Of a stretch of DNA of 44,953 nt, positions 38,466 to 44,953 are shown piece after piece. The stretch is from an uncultured Lachnospiraceae bacterium. GTDB lineage: Bacteria > Bacillota > Clostridia > Lachnospirales > Lachnospiraceae. Position 1 is the stretch's first letter; the number at the start of each line of letters is the position of its first letter. The position numbers and the translations under genes were made by a program. The notes beneath the pieces are model-generated. The model had not been told where the DNA came from and did no database searches. It saw nothing but the letters and a program-made list of their open reading frames with translations. The stretch lies in the NCBI GenBank assembly GCA_910588825.1, contig CAJURF010000023.1, positions 1 to 44,953 of the forward strand. Direction: 5' to 3'.

Positions 38466-41276
38466 CTATCTTGGTACCTCTACCATTATATAAGCCTCTA
38501 TTTTATCCTCAACCTGGATGTCGTTAAAGTTCTCAAAAACCAGACCGCATTCGTACCCGGCTTTTACTTCTTTTACATCATCCTGGAAACGTTTCAGAGA
38601 CGCCAGAGCCCCTTCATAAATCTGTTCCTCGCCCCGGTTAATCCTTACTTTGCAGTTTCTCTCAAATCTGCCATCCAGCACATAACTTCCGGCAATGTTG
38701 CCCACTCCCGACGCACGGAATACCTGGCGGACTTCTCCGTGGCCGATCACCTGTTCCTCGAAGATGGGGTCCAGCATTCCTCTCATGGCAGATTCCACAT
38801 CCTCGATGGCCTGGTAAATCACTTTGTAAAGTCTTAAGTCCACGCCTTCCTGTTCTGCCACAGCCTTCGCCTGGGTATCGGGCCTTACGTTAAATCCGAT
38901 TACAATGGCGTTGGAGGTGGATGCCAGGGTGATATCTGATTCATTGATGGCTCCCACACCGCCGTGGATCACTTTGACCACTACCTCGTCGTTACTCAGC
39001 TTCAGCAGGCTCTGTTTCACAGCTTCCACGGAGCCCTGCACATCGGCTTTCACGATAATGGGCAGTTCTTTTAACGTACCCGCCTGAATCTGGCTGAACA
39101 AATCATCCAGAGACAGTTTCGCCTTGGTGTCTTCCAGCAGATGCTTCTTATTCTCTGAGACAAATGTCTGGGAGAAAGTTTTCGCTTCTTTATCATTGTC
39201 GAAAGCCATCAGGATTTCACCTGCGTTGGGCACATCGTTCAATCCCAGAATCTCCACAGGCATAGACGGGCCGGCTTCTTTTACCCGTTTTCCTTTGTCG
39301 TCCATCATGGCACGCACTTTTCCTGAGCATGCCCCTGCGGCGATAAAATCACCCACACGCAGAACGCCTTTCTGCACCAGAATGGTAGCCACAGGCCCCT
39401 TGCCTTTATCCAGCTCTGCCTCGATGACAAGCCCTCTGGCTTTCCTTTTTGGATTGGCTTTCAGTTCACAGACTTCTGCCACCAGAAGCATCATTTCCAG
39501 CAGTGTCTCAATTCCCTCTCCTGTGTGTGCAGATACTGGCACAAATATGGTGCTTCCGCCCCAGTCTTCGGGAATCAGCTCATGCTCAGACAGCTCCTGT
39601 TTTACCCGTTCGATATTGGCATTGGGTTTATCAATCTTATTGACAGCCACTACAATCTCAATTCCCGCTGCTTTGGCATGGTTGATGGCCTCCACAGTCT
39701 GCGGCATCACACCGTCGTCGGCGGCCACCACCAAAATGGCAATATCAGTGGCATTAGCCCCCCTCATACGCATGGCCGTAAATGCCTCGTGCCCCGGTGT
39801 ATCTAAAAATGTGATCTTCTGTCCATTGATATCCACCACATAAGCGCCGATGCGCTGGGTAATTCCCCCTGCCTCTTTGTCAGTCACATGAGTGTCACGG
39901 ATCTTATCCAGAAGAGAGGTTTTTCCATGGTCTACATGCCCCATGACACACACTACCGGAGGTCTGGCGGTCATAGCAGATTCGTCTTCCGCATCTTCTT
40001 TTAAAAGCTCTGCAATCACATCCACTTTTTCTTCCGGCTCTGCAATAATATCATAACCAAGGGCGATCTCCTGGGCTTTCTCAAAATCAATTTCATGATT
40101 CACAGTCACCATGACGCCTTCCAGGAATAATTTTTTCACAATGACAGAAGGCTGCATTTTCAGCTTATCAGCCAGCTCCCGGATGGTCAGTTTCTCCGGA
40201 AGGGTGATCTCACGGATTTCCGGCTTTTTCACTTCCGGTTTCTGCTGGTTAGACGGCTTCTGAAGTGCTTTGGGAAGACGCATATTGGGCCTTCTTCCGC
40301 CTCCCTGGTTGGGACGCCGTCCCGGTGCCGCGTTTTTGGTAAATTCTTTTTTCCCTTTTGTACGATCCCGCTCTTTCTTACTCTCTTTGGGATTCTTTGA
40401 CTGGGCTTCCACTGCAATCATCTCACGGTCTCTGCCCTGGGCCGGACGTCCGGAAGCACCGCTTTTGCCTTTTCCTTTAAACGGCGTATGCCCAGACTGC
40501 CCTGCGAACCTGCTCTGGCCGGTTTTTTGGGAATTCTGGCCTCTGTTTTGTCCCTGGCCTTGATTCCTGCTCTGGCCCTGGCTTCTGCCGCCTTGATTCT
40601 GGCCCTGGCCCTGATTCCTGCCCTGGCTTCTGCCTCCTTGACTCTGGCCCTGGCCCTGATTTCTGCCCTGGCCCTGGCCTCTGCCTCCTTGATTCTGGCC
40701 CTGGCCCTGATTTCTGCCCTGGCCCTGGCTTCTGCCGCCCTGACCTTGGCTCTGGCTCTGATTTCTGCCCTGACCCTGGCTTCTGCCGCCTTGATTCTGG
40801 CCCTGGCCTTGATTCCTGCCCTGGCCCTGGTTTCTGCCGCCTTGATTCTGGCCCTGCTGGCTGCGGCTCTGCACAACTGTATTGTCTGCAGTCTTTGTCT
40901 GCACAGACTTGGATGCAGCATCCTCAGCCTCAGCTGAGGTTTTCTGTCTATTCCTGGTCTGGCCGCCCTGACCCTGGGTACGGCCCTGGGCGGAACGGTT
41001 CTGCTGCGTCTTGCGCTCTTTTCTTCCGGCGTGTTCTTTCCCCCCATCGCTGGCGTTCTGGGCACGAAATACACGGATAATATTCTTTTTCTTCTTTGCC
41101 CCGTCACCGGAAGACTCACCTTTTCCCAGACTTTTTCTCACATCGTCTGCCTGGGTTTCGTCAACACTGCTGGCATGGCTCTTGATATCAGCGCCTCTTC
41201 CTCTCAAAAACTCTATCACTTCTTTATTTTCTCTGCCCAATTCTCTGGCAAGTTCGTATATTCTCATTTTTGGCAT
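38466..41276 (-). CDS. infB: Translation initiation factor IF-2
   Basis: 936 residues from the ATG of MPKMRIYELARELG at 41276. AGGAGG lies 7 nt upstream of this ATG but touches the earlier ATG at 41282. IF2 brings fMet-tRNA to the 30S subunit using GTP. An N-terminal IF2N module (1-50) is followed by a charged linker and a Gln/Gly/Arg/Asn repeat region (about 140-254). The second IF2N module (EKLTIRELADKLKMQPSVIV) and the G domain follow: G1 GHVDHGKTSL, G3 DTPGHEAF, G4 NKID. The tRNA-binding C-terminal domains complete the chain. The repeat linker is unusual and annotated separately. The gene overlaps ylxQ by 13 nt. Confidence 0.97.
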   Translation of the reverse strand: MPKMRIYELARELGRENKEVIEFLRGRGADIKSHASSVDETQADDVRKSLGKGESSGDGAKKKKNIIRVFRAQNASDGGKEHAGRKERKTQQNRSAQGRTQGQGGQTRNRQKTSAEAEDAASKSVQTKTADNTVVQSRSQQGQNQGGRNQGQGRNQGQGQNQGGRSQGQGRNQSQSQGQGGRSQGQGRNQGQGQNQGGRGQGQGRNQGQGQSQGGRSQGRNQGQGQNQGGRSQGQSRNQGQGQNRGQNSQKTGQSRFAGQSGHTPFKGKGKSGASGRPAQGRDREMIAVEAQSKNPKESKKERDRTKGKKEFTKNAAPGRRPNQGGGRRPNMRLPKALQKPSNQQKPEVKKPEIREITLPEKLTIRELADKLKMQPSVIVKKLFLEGVMVTVNHEIDFEKAQEIALGYDIIAEPEEKVDVIAELLKEDAEDESAMTARPPVVCVMGHVDHGKTSLLDKIRDTHVTDKEAGGITQRIGAYVVDINGQKITFLDTPGHEAFTAMRMRGANATDIAILVVAADDGVMPQTVEAINHAKAAGIEIVVAVNKIDKPNANIERVKQELSEHELIPEDWGGSTIFVPVSAHTGEGIETLLEMMLLVAEVCELKANPKRKARGLVIEAELDKGKGPVATILVQKGVLRVGDFIAAGACSGKVRAMMDDKGKRVKEAGPSMPVEILGLNDVPNAGEILMAFDNDKEAKTFSQTFVSENKKHLLEDTKAKLSLDDLFSQIQAGTLKELPIIVKADVQGSVEAVKQSLLKLSNDEVVVKVIHGGVGAINESDITLASTSNAIVIGFNVRPDTQAKAVAEQEGVDLRLYKVIYQAIEDVESAMRGMLDPIFEEQVIGHGEVRQVFRASGVGNIAGSYVLDGRFERNCKVRINRGEEQIYEGALASLKRFQDDVKEVKAGYECGLVFENFNDIQVEDKIEAYIMVEVPR
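40515..40861 (-). repeat. 51-bp tandem repeat inside infB (17-residue Gln/Gly/Asn/Arg units)
   Basis: Six consecutive units with the consensus QNQGGRSQGQGRNQGQG. Five are 17 residues long and the fifth is 15. The DNA is similarly repetitive, so copy number may vary by slippage. The encoded segment is disordered, positively charged and RGG-like. Confidence 0.85.
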
Positions 41277-41602
41277 ACACATTCCTCCTTCTTCTGCTGT
41301 TGGCTTACTTCTTTCAACATCGCTTCGGCAAAGCCTGCGTCCAGCACCGCGATACTGGCGCGGAATTCCCTGCCAACAGCTCTGCCCAGTTCTTCTTTGG
41401 TCTCCATAAATAAAATGGGAACCTGGTAATACTTACACGTATTGGAAAATTTCTTTTTGGTATTGTCAGAGGCATCTGCTGCCACAACCACCAGATGTCC
41501 TTTGCCGGCCTTAACTGCCTTTTCCACGGGAAATTCCCCGCTGGCAATCTTCCCGGCCCTTGCGGCCAGACCAGCCAAAGACAACACTTTATTTTTCTTC
41601 AA
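41264..41602 (-). CDS. ylxQ: YlxQ, L7Ae-family RNA-binding protein
   Basis: About 112 residues of the L7Ae/L30e fold, which binds kink-turn RNA: VLSLAGLAARAGKIASGEF, HLVVVAADASDNTKKKF, CKYYQVPILFM, LGRAVGREFRASIAVLDAGFA (parts of one continuous chain). Homologues start shortly before VLSLxGLA, which favours TTG at 41602. An ATG at 41632 would add ten residues and a 44-nt overlap with ylxR, with only a weak ribosome site. It lies between ylxR and infB as in other Bacillota. Confidence 0.85.
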   Translation of the reverse strand: MKKNKVLSLAGLAARAGKIASGEFPVEKAVKAGKGHLVVVAADASDNTKKKFSNTCKYYQVPILFMETKEELGRAVGREFRASIAVLDAGFAEAMLKEVSQQQKKEECVCQK

Positions 41603-41873
41603 TCTCCTCCCACTCCCTTTCAAGGCTTTCATAAACTTCCATGGGAATGCTCATTCGAAACGACCGGTCCAGCGCCTTGCTTTTCTTTGCTTTTGCCAGA
41701 CATTGGGCATTTCTGCAGATATAGGCTCCCCTTCCGTTCTTCCTGCCTGTTGGATCTAACATGAATTCGCCTTCCGGCGTCTTCAGGATACGAATCATAT
41801 CCCGTTTGCTTTTCATTTCCCTGCACCCCACACACTGGCGCAGAGGAACTTTATTCTTCAAACCCAAACTCAC
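41589..41873 (-). CDS. ylxR: YlxR (DUF448) family protein
   Basis: 94 residues with the family signature LRQCVGCREMKSKRDMIRIL, GRKNGRGAYICRNAQCLAKA, then KALDRSFRM. It is a small basic nucleic-acid-binding protein; members have been linked to RNase P and to regulation. It overlaps nusA by 23 nt and ylxQ by 14 nt. Confidence 0.93.
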   Translation of the reverse strand: MSLGLKNKVPLRQCVGCREMKSKRDMIRILKTPEGEFMLDPTGRKNGRGAYICRNAQCLAKAKKSKALDRSFRMSIPMEVYESLEREWEEIEEK

Positions 41874-43440
41874 CTTCCTCCAGACCGAGGAGAGCCAGAT
41901 CCATCAGATCCGATTCCGGGTCAAACTCGCCCTGCTCATCTGCATAAGGATCACTGGCCATATAAGAATCACTGGTATATGGTTCTTCCATATGGCCTGA
42001 AAATTCCCCGTCTGTTTCATCTATATCATCTATATCATCTATTTCGTCCAAATCATCATATTCTTCATCCCCAAAGCCGCCGTCTGACAGTTCTTCTGGT
42101 TCTGTAAAATCATCTGCGTATGCTTCTTCCGGCTCTTCCTCAGAATCATCCGCATATGTTTCTTCAGGCTCTTTCTCAGAATCATCGGCATTTATTTCTT
42201 CCGGTTCTTCCTCAAGAGCAGCCATGTAAGCATCTTCCGGCATTTCTTCCCCGCGGGCTGTATGCAAATCTTCCAGGTCATCCTCCGGCATCTCATGGTC
42301 CATATCTGCATATGCTTCTCCGGCAGCCTCCAGCGGTATCTCTTCCTCATTTTCAAGAGACAGCTCTTCCTCGCCCATCTCCTCATACTCGTAGAGTTCG
42401 CCGGACTCTCTGGCCTGGGTCTCGCTTTTGATATCAATCTTAAATCCAGTCAGACGGGCTGCCAGACGGGCATTCTGACCTTCTTTTCCAATTGCCAGAG
42501 ACAGCTGATAATCCGGAACCACTACCAGGGCCGTTTTTTCATCAGGGTCTGCCAAAACCGCAATGACCTTTGCCGGACTCAGGGCATTTTCAATCAGAAG
42601 CGCGGGATTGTCGCTCCAGTTGATAATATCGATCTTCTCTCCCCGCAGTTCATGGACCACAGCGTTGACTCTGGCGCCGTTCATGCCCACGCAGGAACCC
42701 ACCGGATCCACATCCGGGTCATTGGACCACACGGCAATCTTGCTTCTGGATCCTGCCTCACGGGCAATGCTCTTGATCTCCACAATTCCCTCTTTCACCT
42801 CTGTCACTTCTGATTCAAACAGACGCTTCACCAGTTCCGGATGGGTTCTGGAAACCAGAATCTTCGGCCCTTTCGGCGCATCCCGCACCTCCAGGATATA
42901 GACTTTGATCCGCTCAGTAGGCTGGAACACCTCTCCCTTAATCTGCTCGCTCTCATTTAAGACTGCATCCACTTTTCCCAGGTTGACACTGACATTTTTC
43001 CCAAAATACCGCTGTACAATTCCCGTGACCACATCCTTCTCTTTGCAGTAGTACTGGTCAAAGAGGGCTTTTCTCTCTTCCTCCCGTATTTTCTGGAGAA
43101 TCACATTCTTCGCGTTCTGGGTGGCAATTCTTCCGAACTGCTTGGATTTAATCTCCACACGGACAATATCGCCCAAATCCATATTCCCGTTCAGCTTCTG
43201 CGCTTCTGCGAGAGAAATCTCCATTACCGGGTCTTCCACCTGCTCCACCACAGTCTTTTCTGCAAACACCCCGAAATCACATGTTTTCGGATTGATATTC
43301 ACAATCACGTTATCCGCTTTCCCGAAATGATTCTTACAGGCCTGGATCAACGACTGTTCAATGGCTTCCAGCAAAGTGTCCTTACTGATGTTCTTCTCTT
43401 TTTCCAGAATGTCCAGCGCTTCCATTAGCTCCATGTTCAT
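41851..43440 (-). CDS. nusA: Transcription termination/antitermination factor NusA
   Basis: 529 residues. The N-terminal RNA-polymerase-binding domain (about 1-130), S1 domain (about 130-200) and two KH domains (GSCVGMNGARVNAVVHELRGEKIDII in parts; LAIGKEGQNARLAARLTG) are standard. The last 165 residues (about 365-529) form a very acidic tail. It holds 12-residue repeats such as EEPEEAYADD and KEPEETYADD, then runs like DEIDDIDDIDETD. A tail this long is not part of the core and may mimic nucleic acid or bind basic partners. The start codon shares bases with a three-codon mini-frame (ATG GAA AAA TGA) placed under the ribosome site. Confidence 0.95.
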   Translation of the reverse strand: MNMELMEALDILEKEKNISKDTLLEAIEQSLIQACKNHFGKADNVIVNINPKTCDFGVFAEKTVVEQVEDPVMEISLAEAQKLNGNMDLGDIVRVEIKSKQFGRIATQNAKNVILQKIREEERKALFDQYYCKEKDVVTGIVQRYFGKNVSVNLGKVDAVLNESEQIKGEVFQPTERIKVYILEVRDAPKGPKILVSRTHPELVKRLFESEVTEVKEGIVEIKSIAREAGSRSKIAVWSNDPDVDPVGSCVGMNGARVNAVVHELRGEKIDIINWSDNPALLIENALSPAKVIAVLADPDEKTALVVVPDYQLSLAIGKEGQNARLAARLTGFKIDIKSETQARESGELYEYEEMGEEELSLENEEEIPLEAAGEAYADMDHEMPEDDLEDLHTARGEEMPEDAYMAALEEEPEEINADDSEKEPEETYADDSEEEPEEAYADDFTEPEELSDGGFGDEEYDDLDEIDDIDDIDETDGEFSGHMEEPYTSDSYMASDPYADEQGEFDPESDLMDLALLGLEEGEFGFEE

Positions 43441-43458
43441 TTTTCCATTTTCCTCCTT

Positions 43459-43926
43459 TTAAAAATCCAGGGCCGGGCGAATCAATGCCATATCTTTTTT
43501 CAAAAAATTCATCTGCTTTTTATCTTCTCTTTCTATGGTCACACTGTTATCATCATATGCACACAAAATGCCATAAAATTCTTTTTCTTTTTCAATGGGG
43601 CGGTATGTGCGTATCTCCACTTCCCGTCCCAGGTTCCGCTCAAAATCTTTGTCCTTTTTTAACGGCCTGTCAAGACCAGGAGAGCTCACTTCCATAATAT
43701 AGCTGTCCTCAATAAAGTCCTCCTGGTCCAGCCGGTCACTGAACTGCCTGCTCACCGCTTCACAATCATCCACCGTGATTCCTCCCGGTTTGTCAATGTA
43801 ACTGCGCAGATACCAGGTTCCGGCCTCTTTCACATATTCCACATCTACTAATTCAAAATTCATATCCGCTAAAATAGGCTCCAGCAGTTCTTCTGCTCTC
43901 TGCTCATATATTTCATGCCTGCTCAT
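43459..43926 (-). CDS. rimP: Ribosome maturation factor RimP
   Basis: 155 residues. It assists 30S maturation. Features: NFELVDVEYVKEAGTWYLRSYIDKPGGITVDDCEAVSR (parts: FELVDVEYVKEAGTWYLR, GGITVDDCEAVSR), YIMEVSSPGLDRPLKKDKDF. It is the first gene of the nusA-infB operon, with a clear promoter at 44036-44064 and a strong leader hairpin. Confidence 0.95.
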   Translation of the reverse strand: MSRHEIYEQRAEELLEPILADMNFELVDVEYVKEAGTWYLRSYIDKPGGITVDDCEAVSRQFSDRLDQEDFIEDSYIMEVSSPGLDRPLKKDKDFERNLGREVEIRTYRPIEKEKEFYGILCAYDDNSVTIEREDKKQMNFLKKDMALIRPALDF

Positions 43927-43978
43927 TTTTCTAATCCACCGCCTTTACCTCTTACCTCTGAATTTCTTCCAAACACAT

Positions 43979-44008
43979 GATAAGAGTGGACCGAAGCCCA
44001 CTCTTATC
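43979..44008 (-). other. UUCG-capped 13-bp hairpin in the rimP operon leader
   Basis: Minus-strand RNA folds GAUAAGAGUGGGC-UUCG-GUCCACUCUUAUC, 13 bp with one G-U. It begins about 20 nt after the predicted start point and ends 52 nt before rimP. No T-run follows, so it is not an intrinsic terminator. It may stabilise the message or act as a regulatory leader. Confidence 0.7.
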
Positions 44009-44035
44009 TCGCCGCTGTTTATTAATTTCTTGTTT

Positions 44036-44064
44036 ATTATAATCTCAATTCACTTAAAAGTCAA
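44036..44064 (-). promoter_or_regulatory. Promoter of the rimP-nusA-infB operon
   Basis: Minus strand: TTGACT (44064-44059), 17-bp spacer, TATAAT (44041-44036). Start point near 44029, giving a leader of about 100 nt. Confidence 0.85.
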
Positions 44065-44146
44065 CCCCTGGAATTGCGGCTCATACAGAATTTCCACCAC
44101 CCCCTCCGCAGTGCTGTTCCGGTAATGGTGAGCCTTTGATCCCTTC

Positions 44147-44446
44147 ATGGCTCTTTCATTTGATAGTATGGGTTGTTTAACTTTTCCTGTCCACACTTAT
44201 ATACTAACACCATATCGACACAGTGACGGTATACTGCCGCGGGGCGGCCCCGGTCCTGGCGCACCGGATGGAGATCGGTGCATTCGCCTCCAAAGTGCCG
44301 TCTGTGCCATTGGGGATGACAGGGAACATTCCGGAGACATCAAGGCTTCTGGAGGCACTGAAAAGAAATACAGGGAAGACCACGGACAGATGGCGCGGGC
44401 GCTTTCCTTCGGGGAGTATGGGAAGGAGGCGGGCAGGCATGTATGA
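44147..44446 (+). pseudogene. Possible 3' remnant of a transposase gene
   Basis: The frame ending at 44446 codes for a plausible hydrophilic C-terminus (EKKYREDHGQMARALSFGEYGKEAG) and its stop overlaps the ATPase start at 44439 by 8 nt, the arrangement seen in two-gene transposition modules. Upstream residues look random and no DDE motif is visible, so at best a short tail of a transposase is left. The 5' boundary is arbitrary. Confidence 0.3.
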
Positions 44447-44948
44447 GAGTTTTTTTGAAATGGAGCATACTCCGTTTACAAGGGACATTCCGGTAGAATG
44501 GCTGTATACATCGCTGCGGATAGAGGAAGCCCTGGGGAGGCTTGTTTATGTGGTGGACCACCAGATGTCCGCAGTGGTGACGTCAAACCCGGGATACGGG
44601 AAATCCACGATGGTGAGGATGCTCGATGGGAGGCTGGGGAAGGAGAAATACCTGCTGTTATACCTGTCAGATTCCAAGCTGACGCCGAGGTGGCTTTATG
44701 CGGGGCTTTTAGGCCAGCTTGGGCTTGAGCCGCATTATTTCAGCGGAGATTCCAAACGGCTGCTGCAGAAAGAGATCCGGGCAGTCAGCACGGAGCAGCA
44801 AAAGAAAGTGGTGTGCGTTCTGGATGAAGCGCATCTGCTGGGAAAGGAAATGGGTAGTTTTACGACAGCAGATGCGGCTGAAACTGTGACAGCTCATGAA
44901 ATCACAGCCGTGCGGCTTGACCACCGGCTCTGCCGGTGGTTTGGGTGA
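44439..44948 (+). pseudogene. Transposon-type ExeA/TniB-like AAA ATPase, truncated
   Basis: The protein begins MYESFFEMEHTPFTRDIPVEWLYTS, typical of ExeA-like (COG3267) ATPases carried by transposable elements. Walker A is NPGYGKSTMVRML and Walker B is VVCVLDEAHLL. After about residue 138 (GKEM) the sequence no longer fits the family; about 30 unrelated residues follow and a stop at 44946. Full-length relatives have roughly 260-280 residues. The junction near 44852 therefore looks like a second insertion into this gene. GGAGG lies 9 nt before the ATG. Such ATPases act as target-selection partners of a DDE transposase. Confidence 0.7.
44920..44940. mobile_element. Hairpin at a putative IS end interrupting the ATPase gene
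   Basis: ACCACCGGC-TCT-GCCGGTGGT, a perfect 9-bp stem with a 3-nt loop, about 70 nt after the point where ATPase homology stops. Subterminal hairpins like this are typical of IS200/IS605-family ends. The element itself lies beyond the right edge. Confidence 0.4.
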
Positions 44949-44953
44949 GCCCC

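Noticed and set aside
40488..40937. Long plus-strand open frame rich in Ala/Leu opposite infB
   Set aside because: It is the antisense of the Gln/Gly/Arg repeat of IF2; the repeat keeps other frames open. No ribosome site or promoter.
44147..44240. Transposon terminal inverted repeat to the left of the ATPase
   Set aside because: I looked for a repeat matching anything to the right and found none; the partner would lie outside the window.
12000..44953. CRISPR arrays, tRNA or rRNA genes
   Set aside because: No regularly spaced direct repeats with unique spacers and no tRNA cloverleaf were seen; the only tandem repeat is the coding repeat in infB.

Overview
The window reads as chromosome of an anaerobic Gram-positive gut-type bacterium of the Clostridia, most like a Lachnospiraceae member (Blautia, Dorea or Ruminococcus gnavus group). 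I infer this from the rimP-nusA-ylxR-ylxQ-infB-rbfA-nrnA-truB-ribF operon, the feoA-feoA-feoB-miniFur-Cys-rich iron cluster, dedicated ECF transporters, strong GGAGG ribosome sites and near-consensus sigma-A promoters. No species can be assigned from sequence reading alone.

Layout. 1-379: N-terminal part of an efflux membrane-fusion protein on the minus strand, cut by the window edge. 475-3194: biotin operon birA-bioY-bioB with a BirA operator over its own -35 box. 3238-3507: small unknown protein. 3677-20305, all on the minus strand: an approximately 16.6-kb operon headed by a cobalamin riboswitch. It encodes three secreted DUF4430 proteins, two very large surface proteins with alpha/alpha-toroid domains, and a complete ECF transporter (T, fused AA, S). 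20326-22280: a second full cobalamin riboswitch, a broken third copy, a small homing-endonuclease-associated-repeat protein and a leucine-rich-repeat protein. 22326-25564: iron-uptake operon. 25623-29838: PutP symporter, DUF5662 protein and a degenerate GH13 protein, divergent from a DUF1292 gene. 30397-35249: dut, pnp, rpsO and a Na/Pi cotransporter. 35282-44064: the translation and RNA-processing operon. 44147-44953: remains of mobile DNA.

The most striking part is the cobalamin-riboswitch operon. Vertebrate intrinsic factor and transcobalamin bind B12 between an alpha/alpha barrel and a small beta domain of the DUF4430 type. Here both kinds of domain occur on separate exported polypeptides, next to an ECF transporter and under B12 control. 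I propose a surface corrinoid-capture machine built from split intrinsic-factor-like parts. The riboswitch and domain kinds are read from sequence; the binding function is inference.

Other points of note: BioB lacks one canonical auxiliary-cluster cysteine; the GH13 protein has lost its catalytic carboxylates; a 90-residue Fur-like protein carries a CSCC motif; two divergent promoters share one palindromic -35 hexamer; IF2 contains a six-unit, 17-residue tandem repeat.
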